Shown in pieces: positions 1-6,111 of a stretch of DNA of 7,498 nucleotides; position 1 is the first letter of the stretch; each line of letters begins with the position of its first letter. Source of the DNA: DATKPC01 sp035524275. Its GTDB lineage: Bacteria > Pseudomonadota > Gammaproteobacteria > Burkholderiales > Burkholderiaceae_F. A model generated the notes under the pieces. That model did not search any database, was not told the origin of the DNA, and worked only from the letters and a program-made list of their open reading frames with translations. The stretch is from NCBI GenBank assembly GCA_035524275.1, contig DATKPC010000013.1, forward strand, positions 1 to 7,498, read 5' to 3'. Made by a program: the position numbers and the translations under genes.

Positions 1-4
1 GGCT

Positions 5-31
5 CCCCTCGCCCGCGAAGCGGGAGAGGGG
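5..31. repeat. Imperfect hairpin repeat, CCCCTC...GAGGGG type
   Basis: The two arms pair over 5-10/26-31 and 12-16/20-24, with a G-A mismatch (11/25) and a GAA loop, giving 11 base pairs. The GGTGGGCGAGAGGG that follows is also typical of dispersed intergenic repeats seen many times per genome in Betaproteobacteria and Xanthomonadales (recollection, not a search). It lies 63 bases past the stop of the leftward hydrolase gene and could end or stabilise that transcript, but there is no T run on either strand. The rest of 1-93 shows nothing recognisable. Confidence 0.5.
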
Positions 32-93
32 TGGGCGAGAGGGCGACAGCGCCACGCGCCGACCCCCGCGGCACACGACGCGGCCGCCGCAGC

Positions 94-921
94 CTAGATC
101 GCGTCCAGCCGCCGGCGGATCGCCTCCAGGTAGTCGCCGAAATCCTGCAGGTCTCCATGGCCGGCACCGGCAATCATCGCCGTCTCCGGCCGCCGCGCGA
201 TGCGCGCGAGGCGCAGGCTGTGATCCGGCGGGATGACGGTATCGCGCTCCCCGTGGATCAGCAGCAGCGGCCCGTCGATCCGCGGGACATCGCGGTAGGT
301 TTCCAGCGGGTATCGCAGCAGCCCGCCGGGTATCCACGGGTAGGCGCGGCGCGCCAGCTCCGCGATGCTCCAGTACGGCGACACGAGAACCGTGAGATCG
401 GGCCGGACGCTCGCCGCGAGACCGGCAGCCAGCGCGGTGCCCAGGGAGCGTCCGACGATCACCCGGCGCCGTCCCTCGTAGCGCGGCGCGACGGAAGCCC
501 ACGCGCGCGCCGCGTCGTCGCGCAACTGCGCTTCGCCCTGGATGCGGCCGGTGCTGCGGCCGTAGCCGCGATAGTCGGGCATGAAGAGGTCGAAGTTCGC
601 GCGCCGGTAGAAATCCGCGTTGACGAACCACGTCGAGAGGTTTCCGGCGTTGCCGTGGAGGAAGAAGACGATGCCTTTCGGTGCGGACAGTCGCAGGTGA
701 AGCGCGTCGAGGACCGCGCCATCGACGGCGATCCGCTCTTCGTGCACGTCGCCGGCCGGCGACGCGCGCGACGCGAGCGGATAGTCGGCGGGAAGCGGTT
801 CCGGATGGAAGAGCAGTCGCTCCTGGAAGTGCGAGACCGCCCCGAGCACCGCGCCATACGCGGCGCCGGCGGCCGCGAGGGTGCCTGCGGCCCCGACCAG
901 CAACGTCCGCCGTCGCGGCAA
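94..921 (-). CDS. Membrane-anchored alpha/beta hydrolase (YfhR/BEM46-like)
   Basis: A 275-residue serine hydrolase of the alpha/beta fold (COG1073-like); its substrate cannot be read from sequence, and an ester, thioester or lipid is likely. Residues 6-30 form a hydrophobic, Ala/Gly-rich segment after an Arg-rich start, which suggests an N-terminal membrane anchor, followed by the family's QERLLFHPEPLP stretch (33-44). The oxyanion motif HGNAGN is at 89-94 and the DYRGYGRS strand-turn at 116-123. The nucleophile is Ser159 in GRSLG, the acid Asp227 in HGERD, and the base His255 in GAGHGD, so the triad is complete. There is no ATG near the expected start. TTG at 921 (17 bases past the cupin stop) and TTG at 945 (overlapping that stop) are both possible, and neither has a clear ribosome site. 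It is the last gene of the sigma/cupin unit, so it is probably co-transcribed and may be an effector of that regulon (inference). Confidence 0.85.
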   Translation of the reverse strand: MPRRRTLLVGAAGTLAAAGAAYGAVLGAVSHFQERLLFHPEPLPADYPLASRASPAGDVHEERIAVDGAVLDALHLRLSAPKGIVFFLHGNAGNLSTWFVNADFYRRANFDLFMPDYRGYGRSTGRIQGEAQLRDDAARAWASVAPRYEGRRRVIVGRSLGTALAAGLAASVRPDLTVLVSPYWSIAELARRAYPWIPGGLLRYPLETYRDVPRIDGPLLLIHGERDTVIPPDHSLRLARIARRPETAMIAGAGHGDLQDFGDYLEAIRRRLDAI

Positions 922-938
922 GCGGTGCCCGGCGCCGG

Positions 939-1550
939 CTACCAACGCTCGACGAACCGGCGCACCGCGGGCGGCGCCAGCGCCACCAGCGTGCCGGCGT
1001 CGAGCCACCGCACCTGTTCCGCTGCCGGGACCGCGCCCCGCAGGAACAGCAGCGCGCCGCGATCCGAGGACAGCACGCCGTGGTGCCCGCCGGCGGGCGC
1101 GCGATGGTAGTCCCCCTGCTTCAGGTGGAGCGCGCCGATGCGGGCTTCGCCCTCGAGGACGACGCATTCCTCGTCCTGCGGGTGGCGATGCGGCACCACC
1201 GCGCCTCCGGGCTCGATGCGCAGCAGGTAGGACAGCGTGTCGCCGTCGCGGTGCAGCACCTTGATGTCGACCTTCGGAAGGAAACGCCGCCACTCGCCCT
1301 CGTCGGCGCGTAGCGTCACGAGTCCGTCGCGGTCCGGCCTCGAGGGTGGCGCCGCAGTGGCTGCGCCGCTCGCGTCGTGGCCGGCTCCCGGGTGGTCGTC
1401 GGGGCCGCTGCCGGCGCGCTCGGCATGCACGCGTTCGAGCACGCGCTGCTTGATCGCGGCCGCCCGTCCGGGTGGCGGGGCGAGCGGTTCGATGGCCTCC
1501 AGCAGCATCTCGCGCACGCGCGCCTCCGCCTCGTCATCATCCTCATTCAT
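939..1550 (-). CDS. ChrR-type cupin anti-sigma factor
   Basis: A 203-residue protein with an acidic N terminus, a helical segment (8-45, with EAIEPLAPPPGRAAAIKQRV typical of anti-sigma N-terminal regions), a flexible Gly/Ala/Pro linker (46-75) and a C-terminal cupin domain (about 78-190). Cupin motif 1 fits the canonical pattern exactly: Gly115, His121, His123, Glu127, Gly134. Motif 2 gives Gly146, Pro152, Gly154, His157. These four ligands (H121, H123, E127, H157) match the metal site of the ChrR cupin domain. The HxxxCxxC zinc motif of the classic ChrR/ZAS sigma-binding domain is absent; the only Cys is C129. It starts 8 bases inside the end of the sigma gene (ATGAATGA overlap), indicating translational coupling and a sigma/anti-sigma pair. 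Known relatives answer singlet oxygen, organic peroxides or metals; the signal here is unknown. A plain cupin without anti-sigma activity is the alternative. Confidence 0.8.
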   Translation of the reverse strand: MNEDDDEAEARVREMLLEAIEPLAPPPGRAAAIKQRVLERVHAERAGSGPDDHPGAGHDASGAATAAPPSRPDRDGLVTLRADEGEWRRFLPKVDIKVLHRDGDTLSYLLRIEPGGAVVPHRHPQDEECVVLEGEARIGALHLKQGDYHRAPAGGHHGVLSSDRGALLFLRGAVPAAEQVRWLDAGTLVALAPPAVRRFVERW

Positions 1551-2160
1551 AGTCCGGTTCCCAGCCGTGGCCCGCGAGCGACCGCTTCAGTTGCTGGTAG
1601 GCCCGCGTCAGTGTCGTCTTGACGGTGCCCAGCGGCAGCTTGCACGTTTCGGCGATCTCCTCGTGCGTCATTCCGCGAAAGAACGCGAACGCGACGAGCT
1701 GTCGCGCCTGCGGCTTCAGTCCCTCGATGGCCCGCGCGATCGCGCCGTCGCGTTGCAGGGCCGAGAGTAGGCCGCACGGGTCCGCATTCGCATCGGCGAG
1801 CTCGTCGGCCAGCGTCTCGACGTCGGCGACCGATTCGGCGGGATCCCGCCGTCGCAGGGTGTCCAGCGCGCGCGAGCGGCAGATCGTGAGCAGCCAGGCC
1901 AGCGCGCGGCCGCGCGCGGGGTCGTAGCGCGGCGCCTCGCGCCACGCCTGCCAATAGGCATCCTCCAGCGCGTCCTCCGCGGTCTCGGTATGGCGCAGGA
2001 TCCTCATTGCCACCGCATAGGCCTTTCCATGCGTCAGGTCGTAGAAGCACGCCAATGCCTTCTCGTCGCCGCCGGCCATCCTGGCGACGAGCCCGGCCAG
2101 ATGCGAATCGGGGTCGCCTTCCGCTCCCGGCCGTGCGACGGTCGACACCTCGTTGATCAC
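1543..2160 (-). CDS. ECF-family RNA polymerase sigma factor
   Basis: A 205-residue alternative sigma factor of the extracytoplasmic-function class. It directs RNA polymerase to a small promoter set when its anti-sigma partner lets go. Region 2 spans about 36-104: the -10 recognition part includes ETAEDALEDAYWQAW (59-73) and the AWLLTICRSRALDTLRR stretch (88-104). A variable linker (105-135) leads to region 4 (about 136-192), whose helix-turn-helix reads MTHEEIAETCKLPLGTVKTT (164-183) and recognises the -35 element. Similar RYDPARGRALAWLL sequences occur in the SigK-like and RpoE/ChrR-like ECF groups; I cannot assign a group. I chose GTG at 2160 because a G-rich ribosome site (GGGGG) lies 6 bases upstream; the frame stays open to an ATG at 2205, but the added residues (RGGDDRAKRGRR) look like leader sequence. 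It is first gene of the unit with the cupin anti-sigma and hydrolase; autoregulation is likely but no clear ECF promoter is seen. Confidence 0.92.
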   Translation of the reverse strand: MINEVSTVARPGAEGDPDSHLAGLVARMAGGDEKALACFYDLTHGKAYAVAMRILRHTETAEDALEDAYWQAWREAPRYDPARGRALAWLLTICRSRALDTLRRRDPAESVADVETLADELADANADPCGLLSALQRDGAIARAIEGLKPQARQLVAFAFFRGMTHEEIAETCKLPLGTVKTTLTRAYQQLKRSLAGHGWEPDYE

Positions 2161-2344
2161 GCGACGCCCCCTTTTCGCACGATCATCGCCCCCCCGGGCG
2201 TACATCCCGCGGCCGCCACCCGCCGTCCCTGGCCGCCTGGCGGCCGGGACATGGGCGTTTGCGGCGCAACCGCTGGAAGTTATACGCGGGAAATCGATGC
2301 CCGGATGCGGCCGCTTTGGCGGCCGGCCCGGTCGATCGCGGCCG
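2161..2344. other. Intergenic leader of the sigma unit with two matching hairpins
   Basis: This 184-base gap lies between the stop of the PvcA/Dit1-like gene and the sigma gene, both leftward. It holds two short inverted repeats with the same arms: GGCCGC-CTG-GCGGCC (2231-2245) and CGGCCGC-TTTG-GCGGCCG (2308-2325). The second sits 20 bases past the upstream gene's stop, where a terminator would be expected, but no T run follows. On the minus strand a -10-like TATAAC lies at 2279-2284 between the two hairpins, with no convincing -35; it could start the sigma transcript with a leader of about 110 bases containing the first hairpin. No ECF-type GGAAC or TGATCC -35 box was found. Confidence 0.35.
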
Positions 2345-3334
2345 TCAGTGCGTCGTGGAGTGCGGGTGGGCGATCGTGATCGCGCGGATCAGGTCAGGAA
2401 GCGCCGGCGGCGCCATCATCCGCGTCCGGACGTACCTGCCGCTCGACAGGCGCGTCAGCACGACCGGCCGCAGCCTGCCGTCGTGTTGCGCGAGGCAGGT
2501 TTCGCCGGCGCCGATGCGCCCGTCGCCGCCGGGATACGGCCGCAGCCTCAGGGCCGCCGAATGCGGCTGCAGGCTGAGACGCGGCCCGTCGATGAACGGC
2601 GCGAGCAGGCGGTGCGAGGCGGCTGCCGCCGCGGCGTAGCGCCGCGACAGCGTCGTCGCCTGGCGCCCGCCGGTCGACGACCCCGCCGTTTCGCGTCCCG
2701 CGAGCTCGGATTCCATGGCCGCGGCGAAGTCGCGGGCCGCAACCTGCTCCGATTCCACGACGACGCGCACGAGATGGTCCAGGCCGGTCGCGGCGATCAG
2801 CGCGCGCAGCCACGCGCAGTACCGCTCGGTGTCCGCGAGCGCGACCGCGGAGACTTCCCAGGCGAAGAGATTGTCGACGACCAGGTTGAAACGGGCCCCG
2901 GGCGCGTAGGCCGGCGCAATCCGGTGGGCGCACCGCGCCAGCTGCGAGAGGAGGAACCATTCGCCGAGCCCGACCTCGAACGTCAGCGGCTCGCGCCCGG
3001 GCTTCAGGCTGGCGCGGTAGCCATGGCCGAGATCGACGAAGAACTCGACGGGCGCCGCGCGGGCGACCGCGGGCTCGATCGCGCTGATCGAGGCGGCTCG
3101 CAGGGACTGTTGCGCCGCGGGAGGCGACGCGCAGAGATCCGGATCGAGCAGCGTCTGGTAGATTGCGGCAGCCGTGTCGATCGCCGGGGATGCCGCGACC
3201 GGCCCGCGGAACGACTTCCAGGGTCGGGGTGCATGCTGCCGCAGGAATTCGTCGACGCGGTCTGCGTCGATCGCACTGCGCCGGTCGGCAACGGCCGGGG
3301 TACCGTGATTTTGGTGCGGGGCAGTGTCAAACAT
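2345..3334 (-). CDS. Divergent PvcA/Dit1-like (isonitrile synthase-like) protein
   Basis: A 329-residue protein, Ala-rich and apparently soluble (no signal peptide or membrane helix). I do not recognise it outright. Two stretches resemble the PvcA/Dit1 (pyoverdine/dityrosine) family, whose bacterial members make isonitriles from Trp or Tyr. One is PVEFFVDL at 95-102 leading to YAPGARFNLVVDNLFAWEV at 143-161 and ERYCAWLRALI (170-180), where the family has an iYxPGaxvxIvsDGxvF...Y...LR pattern. The other is PRLSLQPHS at 251-259, where the family has RLSIHPx. Order, spacing and total length (PvcA is about 330 residues) agree, but the motifs are diverged (DN for DG, QP for HP), so catalytic activity is uncertain. 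The ATG is well supported by GGGAGG 8 bases upstream. It stands alone: its own promoter, 155 bases after gabD, 184 before the sigma gene, and no PvcB-type partner adjacent. The similarity comes from memory of family motifs, not from an alignment. Confidence 0.5.
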   Translation of the reverse strand: MFDTAPHQNHGTPAVADRRSAIDADRVDEFLRQHAPRPWKSFRGPVAASPAIDTAAAIYQTLLDPDLCASPPAAQQSLRAASISAIEPAVARAAPVEFFVDLGHGYRASLKPGREPLTFEVGLGEWFLLSQLARCAHRIAPAYAPGARFNLVVDNLFAWEVSAVALADTERYCAWLRALIAATGLDHLVRVVVESEQVAARDFAAAMESELAGRETAGSSTGGRQATTLSRRYAAAAAASHRLLAPFIDGPRLSLQPHSAALRLRPYPGGDGRIGAGETCLAQHDGRLRPVVLTRLSSGRYVRTRMMAPPALPDLIRAITIAHPHSTTH

Positions 3335-3342
3335 CTGCTCGA

Positions 3343-3348
3343 CCTCCC
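3343..3348 (-). promoter_or_regulatory. Strong ribosome binding site (GGGAGG)
   Basis: GGGAGG on the minus strand ends 8 bases before the ATG at 3334. It is the best Shine-Dalgarno match in the window and fixes the start of the PvcA/Dit1-like protein. Confidence 0.75.
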
Positions 3349-3359
3349 ATTTTCACGGG

Positions 3360-3388
3360 ACGATACCGAGAGATACCGAGTTTGTCAC
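3360..3388 (-). promoter_or_regulatory. Sigma70-type promoter with tandem 9-base repeat in the spacer
   Basis: On the minus strand GTGACA (3383-3388, 5 of 6 to TTGACA) is followed after exactly 17 bases by TATCGT (3360-3365, 4 of 6 to TATAAT). Transcription would start near 3353, giving a leader of about 20 bases that includes the GGGAGG site. The plus-strand sequence GATACCGAG occurs twice, at 3362-3370 and 3372-3380, a 10-base period that fills the spacer and touches the -10 box. A regulator bound to one face of the helix here would block or reshape the promoter. Confidence 0.5.
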
Positions 3389-3452
3389 TACCTTTTCAGG
3401 GGTTGACCCTGGATTTCCTACCTAGGTGTAACGGCTAAAGGGCACTCCTACC
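3388..3452 (-). repeat. Three GGTAG elements at an exact 30-base period
   Basis: GGTAG on the minus strand (CTACC on plus) lies at 3388-3392, 3418-3422 and 3448-3452. The two upstream copies extend to GGTAGGA (3416-3422 and 3446-3452). The nearest copy directly abuts the -35 box of the promoter for the PvcA/Dit1-like gene. Thirty bases is close to three helical turns, so the copies face the same side of the DNA, as activator sites often do. Two small palindromes lie between them: CAGGG-GTTGA-CCCTG (3397-3411) and ACCTAGGT (3420-3427). Chance occurrence of a 5-base word cannot be excluded. Confidence 0.35.
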
Positions 3453-3465
3453 CCCGGGGTCTCGC

Positions 3466-3480
3466 GCCCCTTGCCGGGGC
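3466..3480 (-). terminator. Weak GC hairpin after gabD
   Basis: GCCCC (3466-3470) and GGGGC (3476-3480) form a 5-base stem with a 5-base loop, about 10 bases past the gabD stop. An adjoining CCCCCGGGG (3451-3459) could add to or compete with it. No T run follows on the minus strand, so at best this is an inefficient terminator or a 3' end stabiliser. Confidence 0.3.
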
Positions 3481-3489
3481 CGCCGGAAC

Positions 3490-4983
3490 CTATTCTTGCG
3501 CCGTCACGCCGCCGATGCAGACGTACTTCGTGACCAGGTAGTCGTCGACGCCGTAGCTCGACCCCTCGCGCCCGAAGCCCGATTGCTTGACGCCGCCGAA
3601 CGGCGCGACCTCGGTGGAGATCATCCCGGTATTGATGCCGACCATCCCGAATTCCAGCGCTTCGGCGACACGCAGGACGCGACCCACGTCGCGCGAATAG
3701 AAGTAGGCCGCCAGGCCCGATTCGACGCCGTTGGCCGCCGCCACCGCTTCGTCCTCGTGGTCGAAGCGGAATACCGGGGCGACCGGCCCGAAGGTCTCCT
3801 CGCGGGCGAGGCTCATGTCGCGGGTCGCGTCGGCGATCACCGTCGGCTCGTAGAAGGTCCCGCCGAGCGCATGGCGCTGGCCCCCGGTGACGATCCGTCC
3901 GCCCTTGGCCAGCGCATCGGCGACGTGAGCCTCGACCTTGGCGAGCGCTGCCTCGTCGATCAGCGGTCCCTGCATGACGCCGGCCTCGAAACCGGACCCG
4001 ACCTTCAGTTGCGCCGCGCGCAGCGCGAGCTTGTCGACGAATTCGTCATAGATGGCGTTGGCGACGAAGAAGCGATTGGTGCAGATGCAGGTCTGGCCCG
4101 AGTTGCGGTACTTCGACTGGATCGCGCCGTCGACCGCGGCCTCGATGTCGGCGTCCTCGAAGACGACGAACGGCGCATTGCCGCCCAGTTCGAGCGACAG
4201 CCGCTTCAGCGTCGGGGCGCTCTGCTGCATCAGGATGCGGCCGACCGGCGTGGAACCGGTGAACGACAGCTTCCGGATCGCCGCCGAGTCGCACAGCAGG
4301 CGGCCGATGTTGATCGACTGGTCGGAATCGGCCGGCAGCACGTTCAGGACGCCCGGCGGGAAGCCGGCGCGACTGGCGAGTTCCGCGAGCGCGAGCGCCG
4401 ACAGCGGCGTCTGTTCCGCCGGCTTGACGAGGACCGGGCAGCCGACGGCAAGCGCCGGCGACACCTTGCGCGTGATCATCGCGATCGGGAAGTTCCACGG
4501 CGTGATCGCCGCGCAGACGCCGATCGGCTCCTTCAGGACGAGGATGCGGCGATCGGCGGAGAACGTCGGGATCGTGTCGCCGTAGACCCGCTTGGCCTCC
4601 TCGGCGAACCATTCGACGAAGCTCGCGCCATAGGCCACCTCGGCGCGCGCTTCGGCGAGCGGCTTGCCCTGTTCGGCGGTCATCAGCCGCGCCAGGTCCT
4701 CGGCGTTGGCCCGGATCAGGTCGAACCAGCGGCGAAGGATCGCGGCGCGATCCTTCGCGGTGCGCGCCCGCCACGGTGCCGAGGCGCGCAGCGCGGCCTC
4801 GATCGCGCGCTGCGCGTCGCGCGGGCCGCAGTTGGCCACGTCGACCAGCCGTCCGCCGTCGGCCGGATTGAAGACGCTGAACTTTCCGATATCGCCATCC
4901 GACCACGAGCCGTCCACGTAAGCGTGGACCTTGATCAGCGCCGCGTCGTTGAGATTCGGCAGCGACGAGATCCGCTGCGACAT
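3490..4983 (-). CDS. gabD: Succinate-semialdehyde dehydrogenase
   Basis: A 497-residue cytosolic aldehyde dehydrogenase that oxidises succinate semialdehyde to succinate with NAD(P)+, the last step of 4-aminobutyrate breakdown. It follows E. coli GabD almost motif for motif. The cofactor side shows TPWNFP (161-166, Asn164), Lys187 in KPAE and FTGST (241-245). The catalytic base is Glu265 in ELGG and the nucleophile Cys299 in GQTC; EETFGP is at 395-400. Arg172 (ITRK) and Arg293 (KYRN), which match the carboxylate-binding arginines of SSADH, support this substrate. Cys301 forms the C-x-C pair known as a redox switch in human SSADH. ATG at 4983 is chosen because GGAG lies 7 bases upstream and the length suits the family; the frame is open to 5070. 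No gabT or gabP is adjacent. Glutarate-semialdehyde dehydrogenase (DavD) is a close relative and remains possible. Confidence 0.95.
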   Translation of the reverse strand: MSQRISSLPNLNDAALIKVHAYVDGSWSDGDIGKFSVFNPADGGRLVDVANCGPRDAQRAIEAALRASAPWRARTAKDRAAILRRWFDLIRANAEDLARLMTAEQGKPLAEARAEVAYGASFVEWFAEEAKRVYGDTIPTFSADRRILVLKEPIGVCAAITPWNFPIAMITRKVSPALAVGCPVLVKPAEQTPLSALALAELASRAGFPPGVLNVLPADSDQSINIGRLLCDSAAIRKLSFTGSTPVGRILMQQSAPTLKRLSLELGGNAPFVVFEDADIEAAVDGAIQSKYRNSGQTCICTNRFFVANAIYDEFVDKLALRAAQLKVGSGFEAGVMQGPLIDEAALAKVEAHVADALAKGGRIVTGGQRHALGGTFYEPTVIADATRDMSLAREETFGPVAPVFRFDHEDEAVAAANGVESGLAAYFYSRDVGRVLRVAEALEFGMVGINTGMISTEVAPFGGVKQSGFGREGSSYGVDDYLVTKYVCIGGVTAQE

Positions 4984-5017
4984 AGCATGGCTCCGGCTGA
5001 CGGGTTGTGAACCAAAA

Positions 5018-5023
5018 ATCATA
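5018..5023 (-). promoter_or_regulatory. Probable -10 box of gabD (TATGAT)
   Basis: TATGAT on the minus strand matches the sigma70 -10 consensus at 5 of 6 positions and would give a leader of about 28 bases containing the GGAG ribosome site. No good -35 box sits 16-18 bases upstream, so an activator may be needed. The surrounding gap (4984-5163) is shared with the divergent hydroxylase gene. On the plus strand a weaker TATGCT at 5105-5110 could serve that gene; it too lacks a -35. Confidence 0.4.
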
Positions 5024-5163
5024 GCGCAGTGTCGGGCATCCGCTGTCGTGCGCGGTTCCGTGCGCCGCAAGATGCCGGGCCGCGTCCCGCCACCGTGTTC
5101 GGGCTATGCTTCCGCCGCGGCTGTTCGATGGCGCGCCGCTCGCGCGCCGACAGGGCGGAAGGC

Positions 5164-6069
5164 ATGCGATTCGAAGACCTCGCGGAAGACCTCAGGACCT
5201 GGTTGCGGCAGTCCTACGACGCCGGCAATGCCTCCGAGGCGCTCGTGCAGTCGATGCGCGCCTCCGGCTACCAGGCGCAGTTCGCGAGCGCGGCCGTCGA
5301 GCTGGCCTATCGTCGATTCGGCGCTCCGGCGCCGGCTCCCGTTCAGGCCCTGGCCCCGGCCGCCGACGCGGGATCCGCGTCGCCGCCGGACCTCCCGACC
5401 GATTCGTCGCGCATCCTTGCCGGGTCGCCGAACACGATCCGTACGTCCGACCGTGAGGTCCACATCCTGCTGGCGCTCAACGCGCCGCGCGTCGTGCTCT
5501 TCGGCAACCTGCTGTCGCCGGAGGAATGCGATGAGATGATCCGCCTGTCGCGCGGCAAGCTGGAGCGTTCCAGCGTCGTCAATGCCGCCACCGGAGCCTA
5601 CGACGTGCACCCGGACCGGACCAGCCAGGGCACGCATTTCCAGCGCGGCGAAAACCCGCTCGTCGCCCGGATCGAACGCCGGATCGCCGAGCTCATCAGC
5701 TACCCGGTCGAGCGCGGGGAGCCGATCCAGGTCCTCAACTACGGCCCGGGCGCGCAGTACCGGCCGCACTTCGACTACTTCGACCCGGCGCTGCCGGGCA
5801 ACGAGAAGGTGCTGCAGATGGGAGGCCAGCGCATCGCCACGCTCGTGATGTACCTCAACGACGTCGACGCCGGCGGCTCGACGGTCTTCCCGGACATCGG
5901 CCTGGACGTGCTGCCGCGCCGCGGCAACGCCGTCTACTTCGCCTATGCCGCCGACGCGGGCGACCTCGACGCGCGCACGCTGCACGGAGGCAGCCCGGTC
6001 GCCGCCGGCGAGAAGTGGATCGCGACGAAATGGCTGCGGCAGCGCGACTACGTCGGCCCCAGCGCCTGA
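5164..6069 (+). CDS. Prolyl 4-hydroxylase-like 2-oxoglutarate/Fe(II) dioxygenase
   Basis: A 301-residue cytoplasmic dioxygenase of the prolyl 4-hydroxylase alpha-subunit family (P4Hc). Such enzymes hydroxylate a prolyl or similar residue using Fe(II), O2 and 2-oxoglutarate; the bacterial substrate is unknown, elongation factor Tu being one known case. The catalytic domain covers about 96-296. Iron ligands are His202 and Asp204 in YRPHFDYF and His274 in TLHGG; Lys284, ten residues on, binds 2-oxoglutarate. YGPGAQYRPHFD and GGSTVFP (237-243) are family hallmarks. The first 52 residues are predicted helical (WLRQSYDAGNASEALVQSMRASGY), followed by an Ala/Pro/Ser linker (53-90). ATG 5164 is chosen because the conserved helical part begins there and a purine-rich AGGGCGGAAGG precedes it; ATG 5128 in frame would add 12 Arg-rich residues (MARRSRADRAEG) and is possible. 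It diverges from gabD. Confidence 0.9.
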   Translation: MRFEDLAEDLRTWLRQSYDAGNASEALVQSMRASGYQAQFASAAVELAYRRFGAPAPAPVQALAPAADAGSASPPDLPTDSSRILAGSPNTIRTSDREVHILLALNAPRVVLFGNLLSPEECDEMIRLSRGKLERSSVVNAATGAYDVHPDRTSQGTHFQRGENPLVARIERRIAELISYPVERGEPIQVLNYGPGAQYRPHFDYFDPALPGNEKVLQMGGQRIATLVMYLNDVDAGGSTVFPDIGLDVLPRRGNAVYFAYAADAGDLDARTLHGGSPVAAGEKWIATKWLRQRDYVGPSA

Positions 6070-6083
6070 GGCGACGTCGGGGA

Positions 6084-6111
6084 GCCGGTCAAATCACGGG
6101 AACCGGCCGGT
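6084..6111 (+). promoter_or_regulatory. Inverted repeat and palindrome over the PAS gene start
   Basis: GCCGGT (6084-6089) and ACCGGC (6102-6107) form a perfect 6-base inverted repeat around a 12-base loop that contains the likely ribosome site GGGA (6098-6101). ACCGGCCGGT (6102-6111) is itself a perfect 10-base palindrome running into the GTG start. The messenger could switch between structures that show or hide the ribosome site. In such GC-rich DNA the palindrome may be chance. Confidence 0.3.

Noticed and set aside
922..1293. N-terminal extension of the hydrolase to an ATG at 1293
   Set aside because: The added 124 residues overlap the cupin gene in another frame and are Arg/Ala/Gly/Pro-rich with no domain features.
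2153..3406. 417-codon open frame on the plus strand
   Set aside because: Arg-rich shadow opposite the PvcA/Dit1-like gene, which has the strong ribosome site and promoter.
3403..3432. Plus-strand promoter TTGACC-18-TGTAAC
   Set aside because: It matches moderately but points into the 3' end of gabD on the other strand, with no plus-strand gene downstream.
3496..5010. 504-codon open frame on the plus strand
   Set aside because: It lies entirely opposite gabD; the product is Arg/Asp/Gly-rich with no family motifs, as expected for the reverse strand of a GC-rich gene.
2345..6069. Isonitrile cluster formed by the PvcA-like gene and the nearby dioxygenase
   Set aside because: PvcB is a TauD-type enzyme, whereas the dioxygenase here is clearly of the prolyl 4-hydroxylase family, on the other strand and separated by gabD.
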